The notes under the pieces are model-generated. The model saw only the letters and a program-made list of their open reading frames with translations. It searched no databases and was not told the origin of the DNA. Made by a program: the position numbers and the translations under genes. DNA of 64,000 bases. It comes from Rhodococcus pyridinivorans. GTDB taxonomy: Bacteria > Actinomycetota > Actinomycetes > Mycobacteriales > Mycobacteriaceae. The stretch's first letter is position 1; each line of letters starts with the position of its first letter. The DNA lies in assembly GCF_900105195.1 (NCBI RefSeq), contig NZ_FNRX01000002.1, positions 3,100,001-3,164,000 of the forward strand, given 5' to 3'. Shown in pieces: positions 23,437 through 32,049 of the stretch.

Positions 23437-24648
23437 TCAGGCGCCGACGGCGGCGAGTTCCGCCTCGATGGCGGCCTCGAGCCGTTCGCGGACCTCGGCG
23501 ACCGTGATGCGCTCGAGCAGCTCGTGGAAGAAGCCGCGGACGACGAGGCGACGCGCTTCCTCCTCGGGGATACCGCGAGCACGCAGGTAGAACAGCTGCT
23601 CGTCGTCGAAGCGGCCGGTCGCCGACGCGTGTCCGGCACCGACGATCTCACCGGTCTCGATCTCGAGGTTCGGCACGGAGTCGGCGCGCGCACCGTCGGT
23701 GAGCACCAGGTTGCGGTTGAGCTCGAAGGTGTCGGTGCCCTCGGCCTCGGCGCGGATGAGCACATCGCCGATCCACACGGTGTGCGCGTCGGGCTTGCCG
23801 GAGGCCGGATCGCCCTGCAGCGCACCCTTGTACACGACGTTCGACTTGCAGTTCGGCTGCGAGTGGTCGACGAGCAGGCGCTGCTCGAAGTGCTGGCCGG
23901 CGTCGGCGAAGTACAGGCCGAGCAGTTCGGCGTCGCCGCCGGGGCCGTCGTACTTGGTGGTCGCCGACACGCGCACGAGATCGCCGCCGAGCGCCACGGT
24001 GAAGTGGCGAAGCACGGCATCGCGGCCGACGCGAGCGTGGTGCGCGGCGACGTGTACGGCGTCGTCGGCCCAGTCCTGCACCGCGACGACCTTCAGCTGT
24101 GCGCTGTCGCCGAGCACGAACTCGATGTTCTCGGCGTAGGTGCCGCTGCCGCGCTGGTCGATGACGAGCGTGAGGTTGGCGAACGCCTCGAGCCGGATCT
24201 GCACGTGACCGTAGGCGACGGCGCCCTCACCCGGTCCCGTGATCGTCACGGTGACGGGCTCGGCGACCTCGACCTCGCGGCCGACGGTGAGGACGGTCGC
24301 GGTCTCGAACGACGAGTACGCCTGTGCTGCGATCCGGTCGAACGGCACACCGGCCTGTCCGAGTCGCGCGTCGTCGCGCGCCACGGTCTCGACCTGCACG
24401 CCGTCGACCGGGGTGACCTCGACGGTCGCGGTGCCGGTCGCGGGAGCGGTGCCGTCGTGCAGACCGCGCAGGCGGCGCAGCGGGGTGAACCGCCACACCT
24501 CGTCGCGACCCGACGGAATCTCGAAGGCGTTCACATCGAAGGACGTGAAGACCTCACCCTTGTTGATTGCCGGCACCCGGTTCTCGGCACGCACGGCATC
24601 CTGCACGCCCGTCGCGGTAGCCGGCGTGTTCTTCGCTTCCGCAGTCAT
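23437..24648 (-). CDS. sufD: SufD scaffold subunit
   Basis: A 403-residue protein of the SufB/SufD family, mainly a right-handed beta-helix. Conserved C-terminal features are EIVGAGHASATGRFDDEQLF and YLRARGIPEEEARRLVVRGF. It forms a heterodimer with SufB in the SufBC2D scaffold and helps iron entry. Its ATG follows the sufB TAA directly (TAAATG), so translation is coupled. Confidence 0.95.
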   Translation of the reverse strand: MTAEAKNTPATATGVQDAVRAENRVPAINKGEVFTSFDVNAFEIPSGRDEVWRFTPLRRLRGLHDGTAPATGTATVEVTPVDGVQVETVARDDARLGQAGVPFDRIAAQAYSSFETATVLTVGREVEVAEPVTVTITGPGEGAVAYGHVQIRLEAFANLTLVIDQRGSGTYAENIEFVLGDSAQLKVVAVQDWADDAVHVAAHHARVGRDAVLRHFTVALGGDLVRVSATTKYDGPGGDAELLGLYFADAGQHFEQRLLVDHSQPNCKSNVVYKGALQGDPASGKPDAHTVWIGDVLIRAEAEGTDTFELNRNLVLTDGARADSVPNLEIETGEIVGAGHASATGRFDDEQLFYLRARGIPEEEARRLVVRGFFHELLERITVAEVRERLEAAIEAELAAVGA

Positions 24649-26094
24649 TTAGCCGACTGCCCCTTCCATCTGCAGTTCGATCAGGCGGTTGAGTTCGAGG
24701 GCGTACTCCATCGGTAGTTCCTTGGCGATGGGCTCGACGAATCCGCGCACCACCATGGCCATGGCCTCGTCCTCGTCGAGTCCGCGACTCATCAGGTAGA
24801 ACAGCTGGTCGTCGCTCACCTTCGAGACGGTCGCCTCGTGCCCCATCGTGACGTCGTCCTCACGGATGTCGACGTACGGGTAGGTGTCGGAACGGCTGAT
24901 CTGGTCGACGAGCAGCGCGTCGCACTTGACGGTCGACTTCGAGCCGTGGGCGCCCTTGTTGACCTGCACGAGGCCGCGGTAGGAGGCTCGTCCACCGCCG
25001 CGCGCCACCGACTTCGACACGATGGTCGAGGAGGTGTGCGGCGCCAGGTGCAGCATCTTCGCGCCGGTGTCCTGGTGCTGGCCCTCGCCGGCGAAGGCGA
25101 CGGAGAGCACTTCACCGCGAGCGTGCTCGCCCATCATCCACACGGCCGGGTACTTCATCGTCACCTTGGAACCGATGTTGCCGTCGATCCATTCCATCGA
25201 GCCGCCGGCCTCGACCTTGGTGCGCTTGGTCACCAGGTTGAAGACGTTGTTCGACCAGTTCTGGATGGTCGTGTAGCGGCAGTGGCCGCCCTTCTTGACG
25301 ATGATCTCGACGACCGCGGAGTGCAGCGAGTCGGACTTGTAGATCGGGGCGGTGCAGCCCTCGACGTAGTGCACCGAGGCGCCCTCGTCGACGATGATCA
25401 GGGTGCGCTCGAACTGGCCCATGTTCTCCGTGTTGATGCGGAAGTAGGCCTGCAGCGGAATGTCGACGTGCACACCCGGCGGGACGTAGATGAACGAGCC
25501 ACCCGACCACACCGCGGTGTTCAGGGCGGAGAACTTGTTGTCGCCGGCCGGGATGACCGTGCCGAAGTACTCCTTGAACAGCTCGGGGTGCTCGCGCAGG
25601 CCCGAGTCGGTGTCGAGGAAGATCACGCCCTGGCTCTCGAGGTCCTCGCGGATCTGGTGGTAGACCACCTCGGACTCGTACTGGGCGGCGACACCGGCGA
25701 TGAGGCGCTGCTTCTCCGCCTCCGGGATGCCCAGCCTGTCGTAGGTGTTCTTGATGTCCTCGGGGAGCTCGTCCCAGCTCGCGGCCTGCTTCTCCGTCGA
25801 GCGCACGAAGTACTTGATGTTGTCGAAGTCGATTCCGTCGAGGTTCGAGCCCCACACCGGCATCGGCTTCTTGTCGAAGGTGCGCAGCGCCTTGAGGCGG
25901 ATATCGAGCATCCACTCGGGCTCGTTCTTCTTGGCGGAGATGTCCCGCACGACCTCTTCGGACAGGCCGCGCTGTGCCGTGGCGCCCGCGGTGTCGGGGT
26001 CCGCCCAGCCGTATTCGTAGTGGCCGAGAGAATCGATCGTCTCTTCCTGCGTCAGCGGCGCGGTTCCGGACGTCTGATCCGATGCGACGGTCAT
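24649..26094 (-). CDS. sufB: SufB scaffold subunit
   Basis: A 481-residue Fe-S scaffold protein. Family blocks include [20 protein letters not shown], a [20 protein letters not shown] stretch, [20 protein letters not shown] and a C-terminal [20 protein letters not shown] block. The conserved Cys in EGCTAP is a candidate sulfur-relay residue. It builds clusters with SufC and SufD from SufU-delivered sulfur. No intein is present, in contrast to M. tuberculosis SufB. First structural gene after sufR, 115 bp downstream of it. Confidence 0.96.
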   Translation of the reverse strand: MTVASDQTSGTAPLTQEETIDSLGHYEYGWADPDTAGATAQRGLSEEVVRDISAKKNEPEWMLDIRLKALRTFDKKPMPVWGSNLDGIDFDNIKYFVRSTEKQAASWDELPEDIKNTYDRLGIPEAEKQRLIAGVAAQYESEVVYHQIREDLESQGVIFLDTDSGLREHPELFKEYFGTVIPAGDNKFSALNTAVWSGGSFIYVPPGVHVDIPLQAYFRINTENMGQFERTLIIVDEGASVHYVEGCTAPIYKSDSLHSAVVEIIVKKGGHCRYTTIQNWSNNVFNLVTKRTKVEAGGSMEWIDGNIGSKVTMKYPAVWMMGEHARGEVLSVAFAGEGQHQDTGAKMLHLAPHTSSTIVSKSVARGGGRASYRGLVQVNKGAHGSKSTVKCDALLVDQISRSDTYPYVDIREDDVTMGHEATVSKVSDDQLFYLMSRGLDEDEAMAMVVRGFVEPIAKELPMEYALELNRLIELQMEGAVG

Positions 26095-26209
26095 GCGAGC
26101 TCCTTCCGGAGTCTGGTGGGCGTCGGCGCGGGCTGTGCGTCGACGGTCGACGGGTGGGTGGATGTCTTCCTGATGTGCCCTGGTTCGCGGAGCACTCGCG
26201 GTGGGATCG

Positions 26210-26992
26210 TCACGTAGGCGGCTCCGGACGGGGCGCGTCCGCTTTGGAGAGAACGGGCACGTGTGTCGTGCAGAAGGCGTCGCCGTTCGCGATCGTCGCG
26301 AGGCGTTGCACGTGGGTTCCTAGGATCCGCACGAAGGCCTCCTGCTCCGCCTCGCACAGTTCGGGGAACTGCTCCGCGACGTGCGAGACCGGGCAGTGGT
26401 GCTGGCAGATCTGCACGCCGGTGCCGACGCGGCGGGTCGAGGCGGCGAAACCGGAGGCGGTGAACGCCCCGGCGATCTCCTCGGCGACGCTCTCGACGTC
26501 GTCGACGTTCTCGTCGGCGGGCGCGATGGTGCCGAGGATCGAGTCCACACGGCGGCGTGCGAAGTCCTCCACGGCAGCGTCGCCGCCGAGTTCGCGGAGG
26601 TGCCGCATGGCGGCGGTGGCGAGATCGTCGTAGGAGTGCCCGAGGCGGGCGCGTCCGACGGCGGTGAGCTGGAAGCGGCGGGCGGGGCGGCCACGACCGC
26701 GTCCTTGCCTGCGCGGCGGCGCGGCGGCCTGCGCCTCACCGGACTCGATGAGCGCGTCGAGATGGCGTCGCACGCCCGCGGCGCTGAGCCCCAGACGCTC
26801 GCCGATCTCCGGCGCGGTGATGGGACCTTCTTCGAGCAGCAACTGCACGACGGCGGCGCGGGTCTGACCCTCCGGGATCTCGCGGCCCGTCGAAGCAGGA
26901 TTCTTGCGGGTGTCCTCGACGCGCGACGCCGTCGCGGCAGGTGCGTGACCTGCGCGTTCTGCGGTGTCGGTGGTGTCGGACGGGTATTTCAC
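26210..26992 (-). CDS. sufR: SufR, Fe-S-sensing repressor of the suf operon
   Basis: A 260-residue winged-helix regulator. The HTH spans about residues 41-90 ([20 protein letters not shown], then [20 protein letters not shown]). Four cysteines with SufR spacing are visible: Cys196 and Cys200 in CQHHCPVSH, Cys213 in ELCEAEQ, Cys241 in AFCTTH. They would hold the sensing Fe-S cluster. It represses the suf operon when clusters are plentiful. The GTG at 26992 has no ribosome site and lies inside a palindrome; a leaderless message is possible. TTG 27031 and GTG 27028 are alternative starts with a weak AAAGG upstream of them. Confidence 0.9.
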   Translation of the reverse strand: MKYPSDTTDTAERAGHAPAATASRVEDTRKNPASTGREIPEGQTRAAVVQLLLEEGPITAPEIGERLGLSAAGVRRHLDALIESGEAQAAAPPRRQGRGRGRPARRFQLTAVGRARLGHSYDDLATAAMRHLRELGGDAAVEDFARRRVDSILGTIAPADENVDDVESVAEEIAGAFTASGFAASTRRVGTGVQICQHHCPVSHVAEQFPELCEAEQEAFVRILGTHVQRLATIANGDAFCTTHVPVLSKADAPRPEPPT

Positions 26993-27003
26993 AACACCAG
27001 TGT
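26989..27003. promoter_or_regulatory. SufR operator candidate
   Basis: On the minus strand the sequence reads ACACT-N5-TGTGA, the form I recall for the mycobacterial SufR box. It overlaps the sufR GTG start codon, so SufR could block its own operon at the transcription start. It also lies about 90 bp upstream of the divergent mptB gene. Confidence 0.6.
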
Positions 27004-27089
27004 GACGGAATTCGGAAGGACGGTCCACCAAGGGTGCCCTTTGTTACACCTCGTGACGGAGCCGTCGGAGACCACCCTCGTCGTCCCGT

Positions 27090-27095
27090 TACGCT
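27090..27095 (+). promoter_or_regulatory. Candidate -10 box of mptB
   Basis: TACGCT ends 6 nt before the GTG at 27102, with no ribosome site, as expected for a leaderless gene. Confidence 0.5.
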
Positions 27096-27101
27096 TCTGA
27101 C

Positions 27102-28829
27102 GTGCCGTCGACTCCTCCCCTGTCCGCCCCGCACACGACGTCTCCGTCGCCGGGCCGATCCGGGGTCCGCGAACGGCTGCACGTGTGGATCCGACGCGCT
27201 CTGGGCCTCGACGCCCCGGGACCACACGCCGATGTCTCGGTCGTCCTGCACGGCGACGAGATCGAAGGTCGCGGACTCGACGCGATCGAGAACGTCTACC
27301 TCCACCGCATCCGGCTGCTCGGCGCCACCGGTGCCGTCCTCATGGCAGTCGGGGCACTCGGCGCCGGCGCCCAGCCGGTCCTGCAGAACCCCGTGCAGGG
27401 CGTCCGCGCCCTCGGACTGGCGGCACGCATGCCGAGCGCCGCCCTCACGACGACCATGATCGGCACGGCGCTGGTGATCCTCGCCTGGTTGCTGCTCGGC
27501 CGGTTCGCGATCGGCCGGGGCGCACCGGACGGTCCCGTGCGCCGACTGTCCCGGTCGCAGCTCGACCGCACCTTGCTGCTGTGGATCCTTCCGCTGGTCG
27601 TCGCTCCGCCGATGTTCAGCAAGGACGTCTACTCGTATCTCGCGCAGAGCGAGATTGCCGCGCGCGGGCTCGATCCCTACGCGATCGGTCCGGCCGGCGC
27701 GCTGGGGGTCGACCACGTCCTGACCCGGACGGTGCCGAACATCTGGCGCGACACCTCGGCCCCCTACGGCCCGGCCTTCCTGTGGATCGGCGAGAAGATC
27801 ACGTACCTCACGGGCGAGAACATCGTGGCCGGCATCTTCGTCCACCGGCTGCTCGCGCTCGTGGGTGTGGCCCTGATCGTGTGGGCGCTGCCGCGGCTCG
27901 CCCGCCGGTGCGGCGTTGCGTCGGTGAGCGCGTTGTGGCTCGGTGCCGCGAACCCGCTGTTGCTCTTCCACCTGGTCGCGGGCATCCACAACGAGGCACT
28001 GATGCTCGGGCTCATGCTCGCCGGTGTCGAGCTCGCGCTGCGGGCCGTCCACCCGGACGACGAGGCGGCCTCGCGCCTGCGTCTCGCGGGGTGGCTCGCG
28101 GCCGGCACCGCGCTGATCGCCCTGTCGTCGATGATCAAGGTGCCCTCGCTGCTCGCGCTCGGATTCGTCGGCATGGCCCTTGCCCGCAAGTGGGGTGGCG
28201 GCTTCCGCGCCGTGCTCGCCGCCGCCGCGATCCTCGGCATCGGGACCTGTGTCGTCATCGGCGCTGTGAGCTGGGGCAGCGGCCTGGGCTTCGGCTGGAC
28301 GAAGACCCTGGGCACCGCCACGGAGGTCCGCAGCTGGATGTCGATCCCGACCCTGCTCGGCATGGGTACCGGCCTCGGCGGCGTGCTGCTCGGTCTCGGC
28401 GACCACACGACGGCCGTGCTGTCCATCACGCGCCCCATCGCAGCGCTGGTGGCCGCTTTCGTCACGATGCGCATGCTGCTCGCGGTGCTCATGGGACGGA
28501 TCCATCCGGTCGGTGCGCTGGGGGTCTCGCTGGGCGCGATCGTGCTGCTCTTCCCGGTCGTGCAACCGTGGTACCTGCTGTGGGCGGTGATCCCGCTCGC
28601 GGCCTGGGCGACCCGTCCGGTCTTCCGGATCCCCACCATCGCGTTCTCGTCGGTTGTCGGCATGATCCTCATGCCCAACGGCAGCGAATACCAACCGTTC
28701 ATCATCGTCCAGGCGTCGATCGCGACCATCGTCGTGGTCGGTCTGATCATCGTCGCCACACGCTCCCGGCTGCCGTGGCGGCTGCAGGAGCGCACACCAC
28801 CGCGTCCGGCGGAAACCGCGGACGCCTAG
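27102..28829 (+). CDS. mptB: Alpha-(1->6)-mannopyranosyltransferase MptB
   Basis: A 575-residue GT-C-type membrane glycosyltransferase with about a dozen hydrophobic helices, from LLGATGAVLMAVGALGAGA near residue 70 to FIIVQASIATIVVVGLIIVA near 545. The loop MFSKDVYSYLAQSEIAARG (about 170) is the conserved acidic catalytic loop; GAANPLLLFHLVAGIHNEAL is also conserved. It uses polyprenyl-phosphomannose to start the alpha-1,6-mannan core of lipomannan. In M. tuberculosis the equivalent Rv1459c also sits divergently from sufR. The first 40 residues are cytoplasmic and Pro/Ser-rich. It is followed 11 bp later by an ABC exporter pair. Confidence 0.9.
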   Translation: MPSTPPLSAPHTTSPSPGRSGVRERLHVWIRRALGLDAPGPHADVSVVLHGDEIEGRGLDAIENVYLHRIRLLGATGAVLMAVGALGAGAQPVLQNPVQGVRALGLAARMPSAALTTTMIGTALVILAWLLLGRFAIGRGAPDGPVRRLSRSQLDRTLLLWILPLVVAPPMFSKDVYSYLAQSEIAARGLDPYAIGPAGALGVDHVLTRTVPNIWRDTSAPYGPAFLWIGEKITYLTGENIVAGIFVHRLLALVGVALIVWALPRLARRCGVASVSALWLGAANPLLLFHLVAGIHNEALMLGLMLAGVELALRAVHPDDEAASRLRLAGWLAAGTALIALSSMIKVPSLLALGFVGMALARKWGGGFRAVLAAAAILGIGTCVVIGAVSWGSGLGFGWTKTLGTATEVRSWMSIPTLLGMGTGLGGVLLGLGDHTTAVLSITRPIAALVAAFVTMRMLLAVLMGRIHPVGALGVSLGAIVLLFPVVQPWYLLWAVIPLAAWATRPVFRIPTIAFSSVVGMILMPNGSEYQPFIIVQASIATIVVVGLIIVATRSRLPWRLQERTPPRPAETADA

Positions 28830-28832
28830 GCT
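28827..28832 (+). promoter_or_regulatory. Candidate internal -10 box for the ABC exporter genes
   Basis: TAGGCT, whose first three bases are the mptB stop codon, ends 8 nt before the GTG at 28841. It could allow separate leaderless expression of the ABC pair within the mptB operon. Confidence 0.35.
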
Positions 28833-28840
28833 GGAACCCT

Positions 28841-29785
28841 GTGACCCCGAGTTCTCCCGCCGGTGCGGTACCGGCCGTGCGCCTGGACGGCGTCGTCAAG
28901 ACCTACGGGGGCGTCACCGCCGTGAACGGTCTCGATCTGACCGTCGAACGCGCCCAGGTGCTCGCCCTCCTCGGCCCGAACGGCGCCGGTAAGACCACCA
29001 CTGTGGAAATGTGCGAGGGGTTCGTCACTCCCGACGTGGGCACAGTCCGCGTCCTGGGGCTCGATCCCGTCGCCGATTCCGACGCCCTCCGCCCCCGGAT
29101 CGGCGTGATGCTGCAGGGTGGCGGCGCCTATCCCGGTTCGCGGGCCGGTGAGATGCTCGACCTGGTGGCGGCGTACTCGGCGGATCCCCTCGACCCCGAC
29201 TGGCTGCTCCAGCGTCTCGGGCTCACCGACGCCCGCCGCACCCCCTACCGCCGATTGTCGGGCGGACAACAGCAACGCCTCGCGCTCGCATGCGCGCTGG
29301 TGGGGCGCCCCGAACTGGTGTTCCTCGACGAACCGACGGCGGGTCTCGACGCACAGGCCCGGCTGCTCGTCTGGGAACTGATCGACGCACTGCGCCGCGA
29401 CGGTGTGAGCGTGCTGCTCACCACCCACCTCATGGACGAGGCGGAAGAGCTCGCCGACGAGATCGTCATCATCGATCACGGGCGGGTGGTCGCCGCAGGG
29501 ACACCCGACGAAGTCACCCGCGACGGCGCCGAGGGCCAGCTGTGGCTGTCCGCGCCTTCGGGCCTCGACCTGAGTGCCCTGCAGTCCGCCCTGGCCGGCA
29601 CCCACCGGATCCGGGAGGACAATCCCGGGCGGTATCTCGTCGAGGGCACGATCGAACCGTCCGTCGTCGCGGCGGTGGCGACCTGGTGCGCGAATCTGGG
29701 CGCACTGGCAACCGAGATCCGGGTGGATCAGCGCAGCCTCGAGGACGTCTTCCTCGAGTTGACCGGTCGGGAGTTGAGAGGGTGA
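28841..29785 (+). CDS. ABC exporter ATP-binding protein (Rv1458c-like)
   Basis: A 314-residue ABC ATPase of the drug/lipid exporter type. Walker A is GPNGAGKTTTVE (about 45-56), the signature is LSGGQQQRLALACAL, Walker B is LVFLDEPTAGLDAQARLL and the switch His is in LTTHLMDEAEELAD. A C-terminal regulatory domain follows (about 235-314). Its partner is the permease encoded next, which it overlaps by 4 nt (GTGA). The substrate is unknown; conserved linkage to mptB and ctaA in mycobacteria suggests a cell-envelope or heme-linked role, but this is only inference. Confidence 0.92.
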   Translation: MTPSSPAGAVPAVRLDGVVKTYGGVTAVNGLDLTVERAQVLALLGPNGAGKTTTVEMCEGFVTPDVGTVRVLGLDPVADSDALRPRIGVMLQGGGAYPGSRAGEMLDLVAAYSADPLDPDWLLQRLGLTDARRTPYRRLSGGQQQRLALACALVGRPELVFLDEPTAGLDAQARLLVWELIDALRRDGVSVLLTTHLMDEAEELADEIVIIDHGRVVAAGTPDEVTRDGAEGQLWLSAPSGLDLSALQSALAGTHRIREDNPGRYLVEGTIEPSVVAAVATWCANLGALATEIRVDQRSLEDVFLELTGRELRG

Positions 29786-30579
29786 GCGTGACCCACGATC
29801 GTCTGGCGAACAACCGGTTCGCGGAAGGGACCTTCACCCCGCGACCGCAGCCGAACTCGCCGTCGAAGATGCTCGCGGCGCAGACCGCCATGGAACTCAA
29901 GTTGCTGCTGCGCAACGGCGAGCAGCTCCTACTGACCATGTTCATTCCGATCACGCTGCTGATCGGCCTGTCGCTGCTACCGATCGGCGATCTCGGCGAC
30001 TCGCGGGTCGACAGCGTGCTGCCAGCGGTGATGATGGTGGCCGTGATGTCGACGGCGTTCACCGGTCAGGCGATCGCCGTGGGCTTCGACCGCCGCTACG
30101 GCGCCCTCAAGCGGATCGGCGCGACCGCGCTGCCCAAGTGGGGAATCATCGCTGGCAAGAGCGCGGCGGTGGGCATCGTCGTCGTCCTGCAGGCCGTGTT
30201 GCTCGGTGCCATCGGGCTGGCCCTGGGCTGGCGCCCCTCCCCCGTCGACCTGCTCATCGGGGCGGTCGTCATCGCCTTGGGCACGGTGATGTTCGCGACA
30301 CTGGGGCTGCTGCTCGGTGGAACCCTGCGCGCCGAGATCGTGCTCGCCCTCGCGAACATCGTGTGGTTCGTGCTGTTGGGCATCGGCAGCGTCGTGGTGC
30401 TCGGCGACGTGATCCCCGAAGCGGTGGTCCACCTGCTGCGGATCGTGCCGTCGGGGGCGTTGACGCTCGCGCTCGAGAACGCCACCTCGGGTGTGTTCGA
30501 CTGGTTGTCGATCGTCTCGCTGCTCGTGTGGACGGTGATCGGCGGCACCGCCGCGGCGCGCTGGTTCCGCTTCACCTGA
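29782..30579 (+). CDS. ABC exporter permease (Rv1457c-like)
   Basis: A 265-residue ABC-2 type permease. About six hydrophobic segments are visible, starting LLLTMFIPITLLIGLSLLPI and including AVGIVVVLQAVLLGAIGLAL, FATLGLLLGGTLRAEIVLAL and VWFVLLGIGSVVVLGDVIP. The 40-residue N-terminus is cytoplasmic and Pro/Asn-rich. The GTG overlaps the stop of the ATPase gene, so the two are co-translated as one exporter. Confidence 0.92.
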   Translation: MSVTHDRLANNRFAEGTFTPRPQPNSPSKMLAAQTAMELKLLLRNGEQLLLTMFIPITLLIGLSLLPIGDLGDSRVDSVLPAVMMVAVMSTAFTGQAIAVGFDRRYGALKRIGATALPKWGIIAGKSAAVGIVVVLQAVLLGAIGLALGWRPSPVDLLIGAVVIALGTVMFATLGLLLGGTLRAEIVLALANIVWFVLLGIGSVVVLGDVIPEAVVHLLRIVPSGALTLALENATSGVFDWLSIVSLLVWTVIGGTAAARWFRFT

Positions 30580-30606
30580 GTCGTGGGCGGCCCGATCGGG
30601 CACGAC
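30580..30606 (+). terminator. Hairpin after the ABC permease gene
   Basis: GTCGTG/CACGAC forms a 6-bp outer stem around a GCCCGATCGGGC palindrome, directly after the permease stop. No U-tract. It ends 3 bp before the ctaA operator-like palindrome. Confidence 0.5.
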
Positions 30607-30609
30607 CCA

Positions 30610-30624
30610 ACTACAGCGTGTAGT
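30610..30624. promoter_or_regulatory. Palindrome over the ctaA promoter
   Basis: ACTACA-GCG-TGTAGT is a perfect 6-bp inverted repeat with a 3-bp centre. It covers the expected -35 position (about 30613-30618) of the ctaA -10 box. The TACA/TGTA half-sites recall BlaI/CopY-family operators, though those usually have a 2-bp centre. The regulator is unknown. Confidence 0.5.
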
Positions 30625-30635
30625 GGTTCACGCCG

Positions 30636-30641
30636 TACCAT
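30636..30641 (+). promoter_or_regulatory. Candidate -10 box of ctaA
   Basis: TACCAT ends 6 nt before the GTG at 30648, without a ribosome site, consistent with a leaderless message. Confidence 0.5.
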
Positions 30642-30647
30642 CGAACC

Positions 30648-31613
30648 GTGTTGTATCGCGGCTACCTGAGCCTTGTCGACCGTCTCCCCCTGCCGTCGCT
30701 GCGGACGCAGAAGATCATCGCGTTCCTCACGATTCTCACCCAGGGCGGCATCGCAGTGACCGGCTCGGTCGTCCGCGTCACCGCCTCCGGACTGGGTTGC
30801 CCGACCTGGCCGCAGTGCTTCCCCGGGTCGCTGGTCCCGGTGGGTGTGTCGAGCGGGGTGAACACCCTGCACCAGGTGGTCGAGTTCGGCAACCGGCTGC
30901 TGACCTTCGTGGTCGTGGCCGTCGCAGCCGCGATCGTCCTGGCCGTCACCCGTGCGCGGCGCCGCAAGGAGGTCATCGCCTGGGCGTGGTTGATGCCGGC
31001 AGGCACCGTGCTGCAGGCGATCATCGGCGGCATCACCGTCCTGGCCGGTCTCGCCTGGTGGACGGTCGCGATCCACCTGCTCGCATCGATGCTCATGGTG
31101 TGGCTGGCGACAGTGCTCTACGCGAAGGTGAGCGAGCCGGACGACGGCACGGTGGTGCAGGTATTGCCCCAGCCGCTGCGCCGGCTCACCGCCTTGTCGG
31201 GTGTCGCGCTCGCCGTGGTCCTCGTGCTCGGCACGATGGTCACCGGCGCCGGCCCGCACGCCGGAGACAAGAGCGTCGACAGACCCGTCCCGCGCCTCGC
31301 GCTCGACATCACCAATCTCGTCCACCTGCACGCCGAAGCGCTCATCGGCTATCTCGCGCTGCTGATCGGCCTCACCTTCGCCGTCTACGCGGTCCATGCA
31401 CCCCGAGCCGTCACGCTGCGTCTGAAGGTCGTCCTGGCCCTGGTGGTCGCACAGGCCGGCATCGGCCTCGTCCAGTTCTGGACGGACGTGCCTGCCGTGC
31501 TGGTCGTCTTCCACGTCGCCGGCGCCGGACTGTGCACGGCGGCGACCGCCGCGGTCTGGGCGGCCGGACGGACGCGCACGACCGCACCGGATCGCGAGCC
31601 CGTTCCGGCCTGA
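30648..31613 (+). CDS. ctaA: Heme A synthase
   Basis: A 321-residue membrane protein with eight hydrophobic helices that oxidises heme O to heme A for cytochrome aa3 oxidase. Conserved features are TGSVVRVTASGLGCPTWPQC (with the Cys pair GCPTWPQC near residues 49-56), the heme-ligand His residues in NTLHQVVEFGNR and in WWTVAIHLLASM, and again HLHAEALIGYLA and VVFHVAGAG in the second half. The GTG at 30648 is set by the -10 box; a TTG at 30651 is a minor alternative. The heme O supplier ctaB lies 1.5 kb away on the other strand. Confidence 0.93.
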   Translation: MLYRGYLSLVDRLPLPSLRTQKIIAFLTILTQGGIAVTGSVVRVTASGLGCPTWPQCFPGSLVPVGVSSGVNTLHQVVEFGNRLLTFVVVAVAAAIVLAVTRARRRKEVIAWAWLMPAGTVLQAIIGGITVLAGLAWWTVAIHLLASMLMVWLATVLYAKVSEPDDGTVVQVLPQPLRRLTALSGVALAVVLVLGTMVTGAGPHAGDKSVDRPVPRLALDITNLVHLHAEALIGYLALLIGLTFAVYAVHAPRAVTLRLKVVLALVVAQAGIGLVQFWTDVPAVLVVFHVAGAGLCTAATAAVWAAGRTRTTAPDREPVPA

Positions 31614-31620
31614 CCGTTCG

Positions 31621-31666
31621 ACGACGCGGCCCCTCCCCGGACTTCCGGGAAGGGGCCGCGTGTCGT
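31621..31666. terminator. Bidirectional terminator between ctaA and the small gene at 31685
   Basis: A long hairpin with GCGGCCCC and CCCGG pairing to CCGGG and GGGGCCGC (one mismatch), loop ACTT, and an extra ACGAC/GTCGT outer stem. It lies between convergent genes. Confidence 0.75.
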
Positions 31667-31684
31667 CGTACGGATGTCGGGCGG

Positions 31685-32026
31685 TCAGCGCTCGTTGCGG
31701 GCCTTGGGGAACTTCGTCTGACGTGCCACCCAACCGGCCATCTTCGCCCAGTGATCCTTCTGCGGGTTGGCGATGCTGGTGACCTCGCGGTCCCACTCGG
31801 AGACGGTGACGTCGGGGATCTCCTCGACGATGGCGCGCGCCGTCGGGAGGTCCTTCGCGACGCGGTCGCCGAGGGTGCCGTCGGCGGCGACCACGGTGAT
31901 CCGGACGCCGGACAGACCGATCGGCTGCAGCACGGCCTTCCCGGAACCTCCGTGCTCGGCGACGAAGCTGCGGATGGACGAGACGATGTCGGCCGGTGCG
32001 GCCACGACCTGTGTTTCGACGCTCAT
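31685..32026 (-). CDS. Conserved small protein of unknown function
   Basis: A 113-residue soluble protein that I cannot assign to a known family. It starts MSVETQVVAAPADIVSSIRS and has a mixed alpha/beta pattern with GVRITVVAADGTLGDRVAKD and a basic, aromatic C-terminus (DHWAKMAGWVARQTKFPKAR). It has no signal peptide, membrane helix or cysteine. Codon use is normal for the window. It is divergent from qor with only 23 bp between start codons, and its own -10 box overlaps that of qor, so the two genes are probably regulated together or exclusively. Confidence 0.75.
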   Translation of the reverse strand: MSVETQVVAAPADIVSSIRSFVAEHGGSGKAVLQPIGLSGVRITVVAADGTLGDRVAKDLPTARAIVEEIPDVTVSEWDREVTSIANPQKDHWAKMAGWVARQTKFPKARNER

Positions 32027-32032
32027 GTCTGC

Positions 32033-32038
32033 AGAATA
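32033..32038 (-). promoter_or_regulatory. Candidate -10 box of the small gene 31685-32026
   Basis: TATTCT on the minus strand ends 6 nt before the ATG at 32026. It shares two base pairs (32037-32038) with the -10 box of the divergent qor gene. Confidence 0.55.
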
Positions 32039-32042
32039 CTGT
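32037..32042 (+). promoter_or_regulatory. Candidate -10 box of qor
   Basis: TACTGT ends 7 nt before the ATG at 32050. It overlaps the divergent -10 box on the other strand. Confidence 0.5.
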
Positions 32043-32049
32043 GAGCGCT

